A DNA stretch of 22,330 bases, taken from assembly GCA_050012355.1 (NCBI GenBank), contig JBEKHI010000257.1, forward strand, positions 1 to 22,330, in the 5' to 3' direction. Below, piece by piece: positions 14,311-21,680 of this stretch (positions are counted from its first letter, which is position 1; each line of letters starts with the position of its first letter). The stretch is from JBEKHI01 sp050012355. GTDB lineage: Bacteria; Actinomycetota; Actinomycetes; Streptosporangiales; Streptosporangiaceae. A model generated the notes under the pieces. That model was not told the origin of the DNA. It searched no databases and saw only the letters and a program-made list of their open reading frames with translations. A program made the position numbers and the translations under genes.

Positions 14311-15693
14311 TCAGCCGGCCCAGCCGCCGGTCAGGAAGAGCCAGGAGATGCCGACCATCATGAGGCCGGAGACCACGAGGTACAGCCCGGTGAGCCAGCG
14401 GCGGTGGCTGAGCCAGATGGCGAGGGCGATCCACAGTGGCCACCACAGCAGTGCTTCGCGCGCGACCGACATGTAATAGGTGGACGTCGCCAGGGACGCG
14501 ACCGCGATCCCGACGTAGGTGAGCTCGGCCCAGCGGCGGCGGAACACGGCCCACCCCGCGAACGCGAGGCCGGCGAACACCACGAGGATGTCCAGCCGGA
14601 ACGGCCACGGACCGAACGTGCCGACGCCGCCGAGGCCGTGGCCAGAAAAGGCATGCTGGCCCGTTGCCGAGCCGCCGCTGGGCGATGTACCGCCGGGCGA
14701 TGCGCCGCCGCCCGGTCCGCCAGCCCCGCGCCCGAAGCCGCCCTGCTGTCCGAATCCGCCCTGCGGCGCGGAACCGCCGGGTTTCCCACCGCTCTGCCTG
14801 GAAGCCGTACCACCAGACATGAACCCGGACCCGAACGCGTTGTTCCACGAGTTGCGGAACGCTGCGACCGGATTGGTCAGCCGTCGTGACCAGCCCTGCG
14901 CTTCGGCGTGGAACCAGGCCCGCCAGTCGCCGGTGATGTCCTTCAGGTACGCCATGTACCCGACGACCGCTGCCAGCGGCAGCAGGAGGGCGGGCGAGCG
15001 TGCCCAGTCACGTACCTTCGGGCGGCTTAGCAGGAACATCACCGCGATGCCGGCTGCCTCGAACGCGCCGTCGATCCGCACCGCGCAGGCCAGCGCCGTC
15101 AGCACGCCCGCGAGCACCCAGTGGCGGCGGCGGGCGGCTAGCCAGGCGGGAATCCCGAGCGCTAGGAACAGCGACTCGGTGTACCCGGCGGCCAGGAACA
15201 CCGCGGCGGGCGCGGACACCAGTATCAGCACCGCGGTCACCGCGGCCCGGCGGGAATCGTCGCGCCCGCGGCATTCGAATTCTGTGAGCCGTGCCAGGGC
15301 GATGCAGGCCACGGCGCCCGCGATCAGCGAGATAAGCAGCCCGGACACGACCCAGTTGCGCACCACCAGATGGACCACGCGCAGCACCATCGGATAGCCG
15401 GGGAAGAACGCGACGATATCCGAGTCGTAGGCCGGGCCCTTGCCACTGGTGTAGCCGTACTCCGCGATCGTCAGATAGCGGTCCCAGTCCCAGCGCTGCC
15501 ACAAGTTAAGCCACGATGTCCCGCGCTGGTTCGCGAGCGCGGCCAGGCTGATCGCGAGCATGACAATACGTGAGCCGCCCCACACGTATAGCGCGAGCAG
15601 ATCGGTTCGCCGCGGTCGCCACCACGGATCGTCGCCCAGCGCTGCCGCGGACGGGGTGCCGACTGTGCCAGAGGCGGTCTCGGAGGTGGTCAT
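14311..15693 (-). CDS. PIG-V-like membrane mannosyltransferase
   Basis: A 460-residue multi-spanning membrane protein resembling the mannosyltransferase PIG-V/GT-C group. The first long loop has WQRWDWDRYLTIAEYGY (about 66–81) with the acidic residues typical of GT-C catalytic loops, then IVAFFPGYP (93–101). YTESLFLALG (171–180) and CAVRIDGAFEA (203–213) are also family-like. It probably uses a polyprenyl-phosphate sugar and acts on the outer face of the membrane. An unusual Gly/Ser/Pro/Gln-rich insert at about 290–360 sits in a late loop between membrane segments. ATG 15693 is preferred (GAGAG upstream); GTG 15720 is possible. The acceptor is unknown. Confidence 0.85.
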   Translation of the reverse strand: MTTSETASGTVGTPSAAALGDDPWWRPRRTDLLALYVWGGSRIVMLAISLAALANQRGTSWLNLWQRWDWDRYLTIAEYGYTSGKGPAYDSDIVAFFPGYPMVLRVVHLVVRNWVVSGLLISLIAGAVACIALARLTEFECRGRDDSRRAAVTAVLILVSAPAAVFLAAGYTESLFLALGIPAWLAARRRHWVLAGVLTALACAVRIDGAFEAAGIAVMFLLSRPKVRDWARSPALLLPLAAVVGYMAYLKDITGDWRAWFHAEAQGWSRRLTNPVAAFRNSWNNAFGSGFMSGGTASRQSGGKPGGSAPQGGFGQQGGFGRGAGGPGGGASPGGTSPSGGSATGQHAFSGHGLGGVGTFGPWPFRLDILVVFAGLAFAGWAVFRRRWAELTYVGIAVASLATSTYYMSVAREALLWWPLWIALAIWLSHRRWLTGLYLVVSGLMMVGISWLFLTGGWAG

Positions 15694-15814
15694 AGGTCTC
15701 TCGGCTCGACGGACAATCACGTCCGTGCAAGCTAAGCGCCGCGGGTCAGAGCGGCCTGAACGTTGCCTAGGTGCCCGCTAGGCCGCCGTCGGTGAGCGGG
15801 GATAGCTTCGTGTC

Positions 15815-16237
15815 ATGACCTCCGATGACTTGCCCGTACTCGAGCTGGCTTTCCCGGGGCCGCTGCGAGACAGCGGGGTGGCCGCCATACTGGCCGGGGA
15901 GAAGACCGCTCTGACGGGATTGCTCCAGATCCATGAGCATGCGGGCGAACCGGTTCCGCAGCCAGGCCAGCGCTTCTCGGTGGTCGACTCTGCCGGACAG
16001 CCCGCCGCCGTTATCGAGCTCACCGAGGTAGGCGTGGTCCCGATCAGCACGGTCGGTGATGACTATGCGCGCGCTGAAGGCCGCGGCTACGCCGACGCCG
16101 CGCAATGGCGCCGTGCGCACGAAGACTTCTTCCGCAGCGATGGAGTGGCCGAGTTCCTCGGCGCCACGCCCGCGATCGACGACGACACGCTGGTCGTGAC
16201 CGAACGGTTCCGCCTGATCAGCCCCGGCGATGCCTGA
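15815..16237 (+). CDS. ASCH domain-containing protein
   Basis: A 140-residue protein with the ASCH fold, a PUA-like beta barrel thought to bind RNA or nucleotides. Seen are ELAFPGPLRDSGVAAILAGEKTALTGLL near the N-terminus, PQPGQRFSVVDSAGQPAAVIELTEVGVVPISTV, and GYADAAQWRRAHEDFF before the final TLVVTERFRLI strand. GEKTA is the conserved GxKxxT-like motif of the family. It stands alone between a divergent membrane glycosyltransferase and the convergent ABC operon. Possible roles include RNA binding or, as for some family members, N4-acetylcytidine amidohydrolase or ribonuclease activity; nothing here decides between them. The ATG lacks a strong ribosome binding site. Confidence 0.88.
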   Translation: MTSDDLPVLELAFPGPLRDSGVAAILAGEKTALTGLLQIHEHAGEPVPQPGQRFSVVDSAGQPAAVIELTEVGVVPISTVGDDYARAEGRGYADAAQWRRAHEDFFRSDGVAEFLGATPAIDDDTLVVTERFRLISPGDA

Positions 16238-16273
16238 TCCATCATGATCAACGTGGACCGTGGGGCCCAGAGC

Positions 16274-17992
16274 TCAGGACAGGAAGGTTTCTTCTGGGGG
16301 GTTGTCGGCTAGGTGGCAGGCCACGCCGTCGCCGATCAGGATGGGGAGCGGGACGGTCTCGCAGATCGGCTCGCGGCGGGGGCACCTCGGGTGGAACCGG
16401 CATCCCGGTGGGATCGAACCGGGGTCGGGCGGCTCGCCTCGCAGACCTTGTGCGATGTGGGTGCCGGAACCCGGGATCGCGGCGAGCAGCGCGCGTGTAT
16501 ACGGATGCCGTGGGTACTGCAGGACCTCCTCGGCGGGGCCGGACTCGACGATCCTGCCTAGGTACATGACGGCGACGCGGTCCGCGATGGTCCACGCGAG
16601 TCCGAGGTCGTGGCTGACGATGAGCGCTGACAGGCCAAACGTATCGCGCAGGTCGGAGATGAGCCGCAGGACGCGTTCGCGTACCGGCGCGTCCAGCGCG
16701 GACACCGGCTCGTCGGCGACGATCACCTCCGGGTCGAGTGCCAGCGCCCCGGCGATCACCACCCGCTGCTGCTGCCCGCCGGACAGCTCACGCGGGTACC
16801 GGGAAACAAACCGCTCGGGCGGATTCAGCCCGGCTCGGTGCAGCGCGGTGTAGACCCGGCGGGTCAGGCCCTGCCGCATCCCGTGTACCCGGGGTCCCTC
16901 GGCGACCGCGTCGAAGACGGTACGCCGCGGGTTCAGCGCGCCGCCGGGATCCTGCGAGATGAGCTGCACGTGCCGTCGGTGCCGTTTCAATGCCGCTGAG
17001 CCATAGCGCAGCGGCTCGTCGCGGTAGCTGACCGAGCCGGCATCCGGGCGGATCAGGCCGGTGAGCGCGCGGGCCAGCGTGGACTTGCCGCAACCGGACT
17101 CACCGATCAGCGTGACGATCTCCCGCTCGCCGATGGTGAGGTTCACCCCGTCAACCGCGCGGGACTGGCCGAAGCTGACCCGCAGGTCGCGCGCTGCCAG
17201 CAGCGGTTCCCGGCGAGCCGTCGGCGGGGCGAGCCGGGCGGCGGGATCACCGAGCCGGGGGAACGCGGCGGTCAGCGTCCGCGTGTAGTCATGTGCCGGG
17301 TCGAGCAGCACCGCGTCGGCAGAACCGGTCTCCACGATCGCGCCATCGCACATGACCGCCAGGTCGTCGCAGACCTCCGACAGCACCGCCAGGTCGTGCG
17401 AGATCATCAGCATCCCGGCGCCGCTGTCGCGTACCACTGAAGTGAGCAGCGACAGGATCTGCGCCTGGATGATCGTGTCCAGCGCGGTGGTCGGCTCGTC
17501 GGCGATGATCAGATCAGGCCGGCAGGCCAGCGCCATCGCGATCAGCGTTCGCTGCCGCTGCCCGCCGGACAGCTCGTGCGGATAACACCGCGCCCGCGCG
17601 GCGGGCACCCCGACCGATTCCAGCAGCTCGGCGACGCCCTGACCGGAACCGTGCACACGCACCGGCTCGGCCAGCTGCGCGCCGATCGTCTTGACCGGAT
17701 TCAGCGCGTTGAGCGCGCCCTGGAACACGATGGACGCGCCCGCCCAGCGGATCGCGCGGATCCGGCCCCAGTTGACCTCAGTCAGGTCCTCGCCGCGGAA
17801 CACGATCGCGCCGGTCACGTTCGCGGGCCGGGGGAGTAGCCGCAGCACGCTCAGCCCGACCGTCGACTTGCCAGATCCGGACTCCCCGGCCAGGCCGAGC
17901 ACCTGGCCGGGCGCGATGTCCAGGCTGACGTCGCGGACCACCGGCTCCGCGCCATACCCGACGGTGAGCCCGCGTACCTCGAGCAGGTTCAC
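16274..17992 (-). CDS. ABC transporter ATP-binding protein, fused double ATPase (peptide type)
   Basis: A 572-residue fusion of two ATPase domains, equivalent to DppD and DppF in one chain. First domain: Walker A GESGSGKST (36–44), signature LSGGQ (141–145), Walker B LIIADEP (161–167). Second domain: Walker A GESGCGKST (297–305), signature LSGGQ (403–407), Walker B VIVADEP (423–429). Each is followed by the SHD switch. The C-terminal oligopeptide/dipeptide region has four cysteines (531, 537, 544, 559) in the CRFHPRCP-type layout, which in related transporters binds an iron-sulfur cluster. GTG 17992 overlaps the permease stop as GTGA and has GGGAGG upstream. It powers import by the operon's permease pair on the cytoplasmic side. 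Confidence 0.94.
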   Translation of the reverse strand: MNLLEVRGLTVGYGAEPVVRDVSLDIAPGQVLGLAGESGSGKSTVGLSVLRLLPRPANVTGAIVFRGEDLTEVNWGRIRAIRWAGASIVFQGALNALNPVKTIGAQLAEPVRVHGSGQGVAELLESVGVPAARARCYPHELSGGQRQRTLIAMALACRPDLIIADEPTTALDTIIQAQILSLLTSVVRDSGAGMLMISHDLAVLSEVCDDLAVMCDGAIVETGSADAVLLDPAHDYTRTLTAAFPRLGDPAARLAPPTARREPLLAARDLRVSFGQSRAVDGVNLTIGEREIVTLIGESGCGKSTLARALTGLIRPDAGSVSYRDEPLRYGSAALKRHRRHVQLISQDPGGALNPRRTVFDAVAEGPRVHGMRQGLTRRVYTALHRAGLNPPERFVSRYPRELSGGQQQRVVIAGALALDPEVIVADEPVSALDAPVRERVLRLISDLRDTFGLSALIVSHDLGLAWTIADRVAVMYLGRIVESGPAEEVLQYPRHPYTRALLAAIPGSGTHIAQGLRGEPPDPGSIPPGCRFHPRCPRREPICETVPLPILIGDGVACHLADNPPEETFLS

Positions 17993-18792
17993 CGGGCCGC
18001 CTCCCGGTTGATCCGGCGTTCGATGGCGCGGCCGGTCAGCGTGAAGCCGAGCACGACGAGCAGGATCGCGACCCCCGGCGGCAGCAGGTACCACCAGGCG
18101 CCCCGGGTGACGGCGCCCTGCTCGAACGCCTGGTTCAGCATCGACCCCCAGGACACTCCGGCCGGGTCACCGAGGCCGAGAAACGTCAGGGTGGCCTCGG
18201 CCAGGACCGCGCTGGCCACCGTGAGAGTGGCGGACACGAGGAGCAGCGGCGCGACGTTTGGCAGCACATGGCGGCTCATTATCCGCAGGTGCCCGGCCCC
18301 GAGCGCCCGCGCGCGCTCGATGAACGGGCGGGCCTCGACGCTGAGGGTCTGCGCCCGGATCAGCCGCGCCGCCGGTGTCCAGGCGGTGACCGCGATCGCC
18401 ACCGTGATCGACGTGTCGCCCTGGCCGAGTACCGCCGCCAGCGCGATCGCCAGCGGCAAGCCGGGCAGCGCGAGGAACCAGTCCGTGAGATGCATCAGCG
18501 CGCGGCCCGTCACACCTTGGAAGTGACCGGCCACGATGCCGATCGCGCCGCCGATGAACATGGTCAGCGCGGTCGCCAGCAACCCGATCGTCAGCGACGT
18601 ACGGGCGCCCCAGATCACCAGCAGCAGCACCGAGCGGCCCGCCTGGTCGGTCCCGAGCGGATCAGCGAGGCTCGGCGGGGCCAGCGGTGCGCCGGTCGCG
18701 TCGATCACGCTGAGGTCACTCGGGTGAATGAACAGCGGCGCGCTGATCGCGAGCACCGCGAAGACGATCAGGATGGTCAGTCCGGCGCGCAC
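17989..18792 (-). CDS. ABC transporter permease, DppC type
   Basis: A 267-residue inner-membrane permease with about six hydrophobic segments. The N-terminal segment is followed by PLGTDQAGRSVLLLVIWGARTSL, the standard DppC/OppC motif, and the coupling loop ERARALGAGHLRIMSRHVLPNVAPLLLV contacts the ATPase. It forms the translocation path together with the DppB-type subunit encoded just upstream. GTG 18792 starts one base after the stop of the DppB gene, with AGGAGG seven bases upstream. Slightly shorter than many homologues because the cytoplasmic N-terminal extension is minimal. Confidence 0.94.
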   Translation of the reverse strand: MRAGLTILIVFAVLAISAPLFIHPSDLSVIDATGAPLAPPSLADPLGTDQAGRSVLLLVIWGARTSLTIGLLATALTMFIGGAIGIVAGHFQGVTGRALMHLTDWFLALPGLPLAIALAAVLGQGDTSITVAIAVTAWTPAARLIRAQTLSVEARPFIERARALGAGHLRIMSRHVLPNVAPLLLVSATLTVASAVLAEATLTFLGLGDPAGVSWGSMLNQAFEQGAVTRGAWWYLLPPGVAILLVVLGFTLTGRAIERRINREAAR

Positions 18793-18793
18793 C

Positions 18794-19774
18794 TCACAGC
18801 CTCCTGATTCTTGGGTCCAGGTACCGGTAGGTGACGTCGGCGAGCGCGTTCATCGCGATCACCGACGCGCCGAACACCAGGAACGTGCCCTCGAGCAACG
18901 GCAGGTCGGGGATCTGCAGCGCCTGATAGGTGAGGTAGCCGAGCCCCGGCCAGGAGTACACCGTCTCCACCGTGATCGCGCCGCCGACCAGCCCGCCAAG
19001 CTGCAGGAAGATGACGGTGACGGTCGGCAGCAGCGCGTTCGGCGCCGCGTGCCCGCTGCGGACCTTCGCGTCGCGCAGTCCCTTGGCTCGCGCGGTGAGC
19101 AGGTACGGGCTGCCCAGCTCGTCGATGACCGACGACCGCATGATCGTCACGTACTGGGCGATGATCACCGCGGTGAGCGTGACGCAGGGGAGCACCAGAT
19201 GACGGGCGACGTCCAGGATGTGGCTCGGCGCCAGCCCGCCCGGAGTGCCGGGGGTGGACATGCCCCCGGCGGGCAGCAGCGACGGGATGGGGCCGAGGCC
19301 GGAGGTGAAGGCCACCAGCAGGATCAGTCCGAGCCAGAACGTCGGGACCGACCAGAACGTGAGGCTCACCGCCGACGTCGTCTTGTCGAGCGGCCCGCCG
19401 GGCCGCCAGCCCGCGTGCAGGCCGAGCCACAGCCCGATCGTCGCGGCCAGCACCATCGACGTCCCGGTCAGCAGCAAGGTCGGCCCGATCCGCTGCCCGA
19501 TCAGCGTCGACACCGGTTGCTGGAACTGCCACGAGTAGCCGAGGTTCCCGCTGACGGTGTGCGCGACGAACGTGGCGAACCGTTCATACAGCGGCTGGTC
19601 GAGGCCGAGCTGTTTCCGCAGAAACACCAGCTGCGCGGGGCTGACCGGGCGGCCGCGGGTGAGCGCGGCGACCGGGTCGGACGGCATCAGGGTGAAGATC
19701 ACGAACCCGATCACCAGCAGCACTGCGAACGAGACCATGGCCGCGCCGCACTTGCGTGCCAGGTAAGTGGTCAC
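18794..19774 (-). CDS. ABC transporter permease, DppB type
   Basis: A 326-residue permease of the DppB/OppB type. The N-terminal ARKCGAAMVSFAVLLVIGFVIFTLMPSDPV membrane segment is followed by LGLDQPLYERFATFV and GNLGYSWQFQQPV. The EAA-like coupling loop is RAKGLRDAKVRSGHAAPNALLPTVTV, and VETVYSWPGLGYLTYQAL is the usual late motif. GTG 19774 overlaps the binding-protein stop as GTGA. With the DppC-type subunit it makes the membrane channel of the importer. It shows no defects. Confidence 0.94.
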   Translation of the reverse strand: MTTYLARKCGAAMVSFAVLLVIGFVIFTLMPSDPVAALTRGRPVSPAQLVFLRKQLGLDQPLYERFATFVAHTVSGNLGYSWQFQQPVSTLIGQRIGPTLLLTGTSMVLAATIGLWLGLHAGWRPGGPLDKTTSAVSLTFWSVPTFWLGLILLVAFTSGLGPIPSLLPAGGMSTPGTPGGLAPSHILDVARHLVLPCVTLTAVIIAQYVTIMRSSVIDELGSPYLLTARAKGLRDAKVRSGHAAPNALLPTVTVIFLQLGGLVGGAITVETVYSWPGLGYLTYQALQIPDLPLLEGTFLVFGASVIAMNALADVTYRYLDPRIRRL

Positions 19775-21501
19775 TCGCGTTCGTCCCTGGTCGCGCGCCG
19801 ACGCAGGGTGACCGCCACAATCGCACCCGCCGTTATGATCAAAAAAATCATTGTCCAAAACGGCGCTGACCCATCCCCGCCGGCACCGCCGGTCACCGGC
19901 GTGGCCAGCCGCCAGTCGTCGAAGGTGTCCTGCACCGGGTAGAAGCCCCCTTGCGGGTCCCCCTGGATGAAGTTCCTGACCCGGTCAGTGCGGACCGCGT
20001 TCAGCGCGTCGGGATAGTAGAGGATCACGTCGGTGTCCGCGTCGTACAGGATCTGCTGCATCTCGTCGACGGTTCGCGCCCGGGTGGCCTGGTCGAACTG
20101 GGTGAGCTGGTCGCCGTAGAGCTTGTCGTAGGCCGGGTCGCAGAAGAACGCGTCGGTGTCGCCCGGGCTGGCCTGGCCGGGCAGCGCGGCGCAGGTCTGC
20201 ACGCTCAGCAGGTAACTCGGGTCCGGGCCGGTGGCCCAGTCGTCCATCAGCATGTCCCAGTCGCCCTTCGGCAGCACCGAGTTGAGCTGCGCGAACGACA
20301 TGGACTCGATGGTTACCTTGATGCCGACGGCGGCCAGCCATTCCTGCAGATAGGGGGCGATCTGCGCGTCGGCGGCCAGGTCGGAGTGGATGCCGAGCCG
20401 CAGTGTCAGCGGCCGGCCGGTGCGATACCCGGCCTCATCGAGGAGTTCCCTCGCCTTGGCCGGGTCGTAGGCCTGCGGGCTGGCGGGTGTCCAGCGCCAC
20501 TGCGGGAACGCGGGTGGCAGGTACGCGCCGCCCGGTGCGCCGAGCCCGTCGAGCACCCGGCCCGCCAGCATCGGCCGGTCGATGGCCAGCGCGATCGCCT
20601 CGCGGACCCGCGGGTCGCTCAGGGCCGGGTTGCCGTCGCCGAGCGGCGTGCCGGACTGGGTGCGGGCGCCCGGGTTGATCTCGACCGCCGTCCAGCCGGC
20701 CGGGGCGGTGGGGTAGCGGCCGATCCGTCCGGCGTCGCCGCTGAGCGCCTGGTACTGGGTGGCAGTGAGGGTGCCGCCGATCGCGTCGAGTTGCCCGCTG
20801 CGCAGCGCGGCGACCGCCGCGTCCTCGCTCGAGTAGTACTGGTCGATCAGCGCGCCGAACTTGGGTGCGCCGAGATAGAAGTCCCTGTTCGCGGTGAGGG
20901 TGGCGTACTGGCCCGGTACGTAGCCGGTCAGCGTCCACGGGCCGTAGCCGACGATGGGGGCGGTGGTGTTCATCGTGGTGACGGAAAGGTGTTGCCAGAT
21001 GTGTTCTGGAACGACGGGGATCGAGGTGTCCAGCAGGTCGGCCTGCGGGCGTTTCGTGATGACGATGAGCGTGCTCGCGTCCGGCGCGGTGACGGACCGG
21101 TAGTTGGCGAGCAGTTCACCGTTCGCGGTGGCGGCCTCCGCGTTGGTGAGCACCAGGTTGTAGGTCCACGCGACGTCGGCGGCGGTGATCGGCGTGCCGT
21201 CGGACCAGCGGAGGTTTTTGCGGATGGTGAAGGTCCAGGTGAGCTGGTCTTTGGAAACGGTCCACTTGGTGGCGAGGTACGGCAGCGGAGTCCCGTCGGG
21301 TCCCGGCCTGGTGAGCGAGGGGTAGATGTCGCCGACGATGTCCAGGTCGCCCTGGAAGTACGCCAGGAACGGGTTGAACGTGGAGAACCCGGTGGCCGAC
21401 GCGACCCGCAGCGTTTGCTGGGCGGCGGGCGTTTGCTGGGCGGCGGCGGGGGACAGGGCGGCGAGTAGTCCGGCAGCGAGCATGAGCCGGAGGGAAGCCA
21501 C
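19771..21501 (-). CDS. ABC transporter substrate-binding protein (family 5), membrane-anchored
   Basis: A 576-residue SBP_bac_5 protein. A signal peptide opens MASLRLMLAAGLLAAL with a probable cut near AAA-QQ, and no lipobox cysteine is seen. The mature part has GDIYPSLTRPGPDGTPLPYLATKWTVSKDQLTWTFTIRKNLRWSDGTPITAADVAWTYNL, the standard family start. A C-terminal hydrophobic helix (FWTMIFLIITAGAIVAVTL) followed by RRRATRDERE should anchor it in the membrane in place of a lipid. The GTG at 21501 has no ribosome binding site but TATGAT lies five bases upstream, suggesting a leaderless mRNA. An 18-bp tandem repeat doubles AAQQTP near the signal cleavage site. It is the first gene of the operon; peptides are the usual ligands. 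Confidence 0.93.
   Translation of the reverse strand: MASLRLMLAAGLLAALSPAAAQQTPAAQQTLRVASATGFSTFNPFLAYFQGDLDIVGDIYPSLTRPGPDGTPLPYLATKWTVSKDQLTWTFTIRKNLRWSDGTPITAADVAWTYNLVLTNAEAATANGELLANYRSVTAPDASTLIVITKRPQADLLDTSIPVVPEHIWQHLSVTTMNTTAPIVGYGPWTLTGYVPGQYATLTANRDFYLGAPKFGALIDQYYSSEDAAVAALRSGQLDAIGGTLTATQYQALSGDAGRIGRYPTAPAGWTAVEINPGARTQSGTPLGDGNPALSDPRVREAIALAIDRPMLAGRVLDGLGAPGGAYLPPAFPQWRWTPASPQAYDPAKARELLDEAGYRTGRPLTLRLGIHSDLAADAQIAPYLQEWLAAVGIKVTIESMSFAQLNSVLPKGDWDMLMDDWATGPDPSYLLSVQTCAALPGQASPGDTDAFFCDPAYDKLYGDQLTQFDQATRARTVDEMQQILYDADTDVILYYPDALNAVRTDRVRNFIQGDPQGGFYPVQDTFDDWRLATPVTGGAGGDGSAPFWTMIFLIITAGAIVAVTLRRRATRDERE
21411..21446 (-). repeat. 18-bp tandem duplication at the signal-peptide end of the binding protein
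   Basis: Bases 21411–21428 and 21429–21446 are identical and adjacent (GCGTTTGCTGGGCGGCGG on the plus strand). The unit is a multiple of three, so it keeps the frame and doubles a short AAQQTP-like stretch just after the hydrophobic part of the signal peptide. Confidence 0.9.
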
Positions 21502-21506
21502 ACCGG

Positions 21507-21512
21507 ATCATA
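21507..21512 (-). promoter_or_regulatory. Predicted -10 element for a leaderless ABC operon mRNA
   Basis: TATGAT on the minus strand ends five bases before the GTG start at 21501, placing the expected transcription start on the start codon. The -35 region near 21531–21536 is weak, which would fit a promoter needing an activator or a tightly controlled one. Confidence 0.5.
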
Positions 21513-21561
21513 ACACTCAGTATCCGCATGGTGACGGGTTGTTTCAAGACGGCTGGTGGAG

Positions 21562-21593
21562 TGGCAACTCGTTGCCAATCGCAACGTGTTGCG
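21562..21593. promoter_or_regulatory. Twin palindromes, probable tandem operator
   Basis: TGGCAACTCGTTGCCA (21562–21577) and CGCAACGTGTTGCG (21580–21593) are two perfect palindromes (outside their two-base centres) sharing the half-site GCAAC-N2-GTTGC. Their centres are 17 bp apart. They lie about 60 bp upstream of the ABC operon start and about 30 bp before the -35 of the DUF222 gene. The layout suggests two dimers of one regulator, with a spacing close to 1.6 helical turns. The regulator is not identified in this window. Confidence 0.65.
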
Positions 21594-21619
21594 CGTGCGT
21601 TCGGGTCGAGTATTCGTTG

Positions 21620-21648
21620 TAGACATTACATGTGCTACGTGCTATCTT
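21620..21648 (+). promoter_or_regulatory. Predicted promoter for the DUF222 gene
   Basis: TAGACA (21620–21625), 17 bases, then TATCTT (21643–21648) make a good sigma-70-type match on the plus strand. Transcription would begin near 21655, giving a leader of about 25 bases that includes AAAGGGGGTGA. Confidence 0.55.
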
Positions 21649-21680
21649 CGAAGTAGTTAGCGAAAGGGGGTGACCGGGGG

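Noticed and set aside
13444..14889. Long open frame (481 codons) on the plus strand
   Set aside because: It is antisense to the MDMPI-family gene and the mannosyltransferase gene, which both have family motifs. The translation is low in complexity and resembles no family, as expected from high-GC shadow frames.
16238..16273. Possible terminator between the ASCH gene and the ABC operon
   Set aside because: Only a weak TGATC/GATCA repeat is present, too short and without a T-run.
19951..21468. 505-codon open frame on the plus strand
   Set aside because: Antisense shadow of the ABC substrate-binding protein; rich in Arg, Gly and Val with no recognisable domain.
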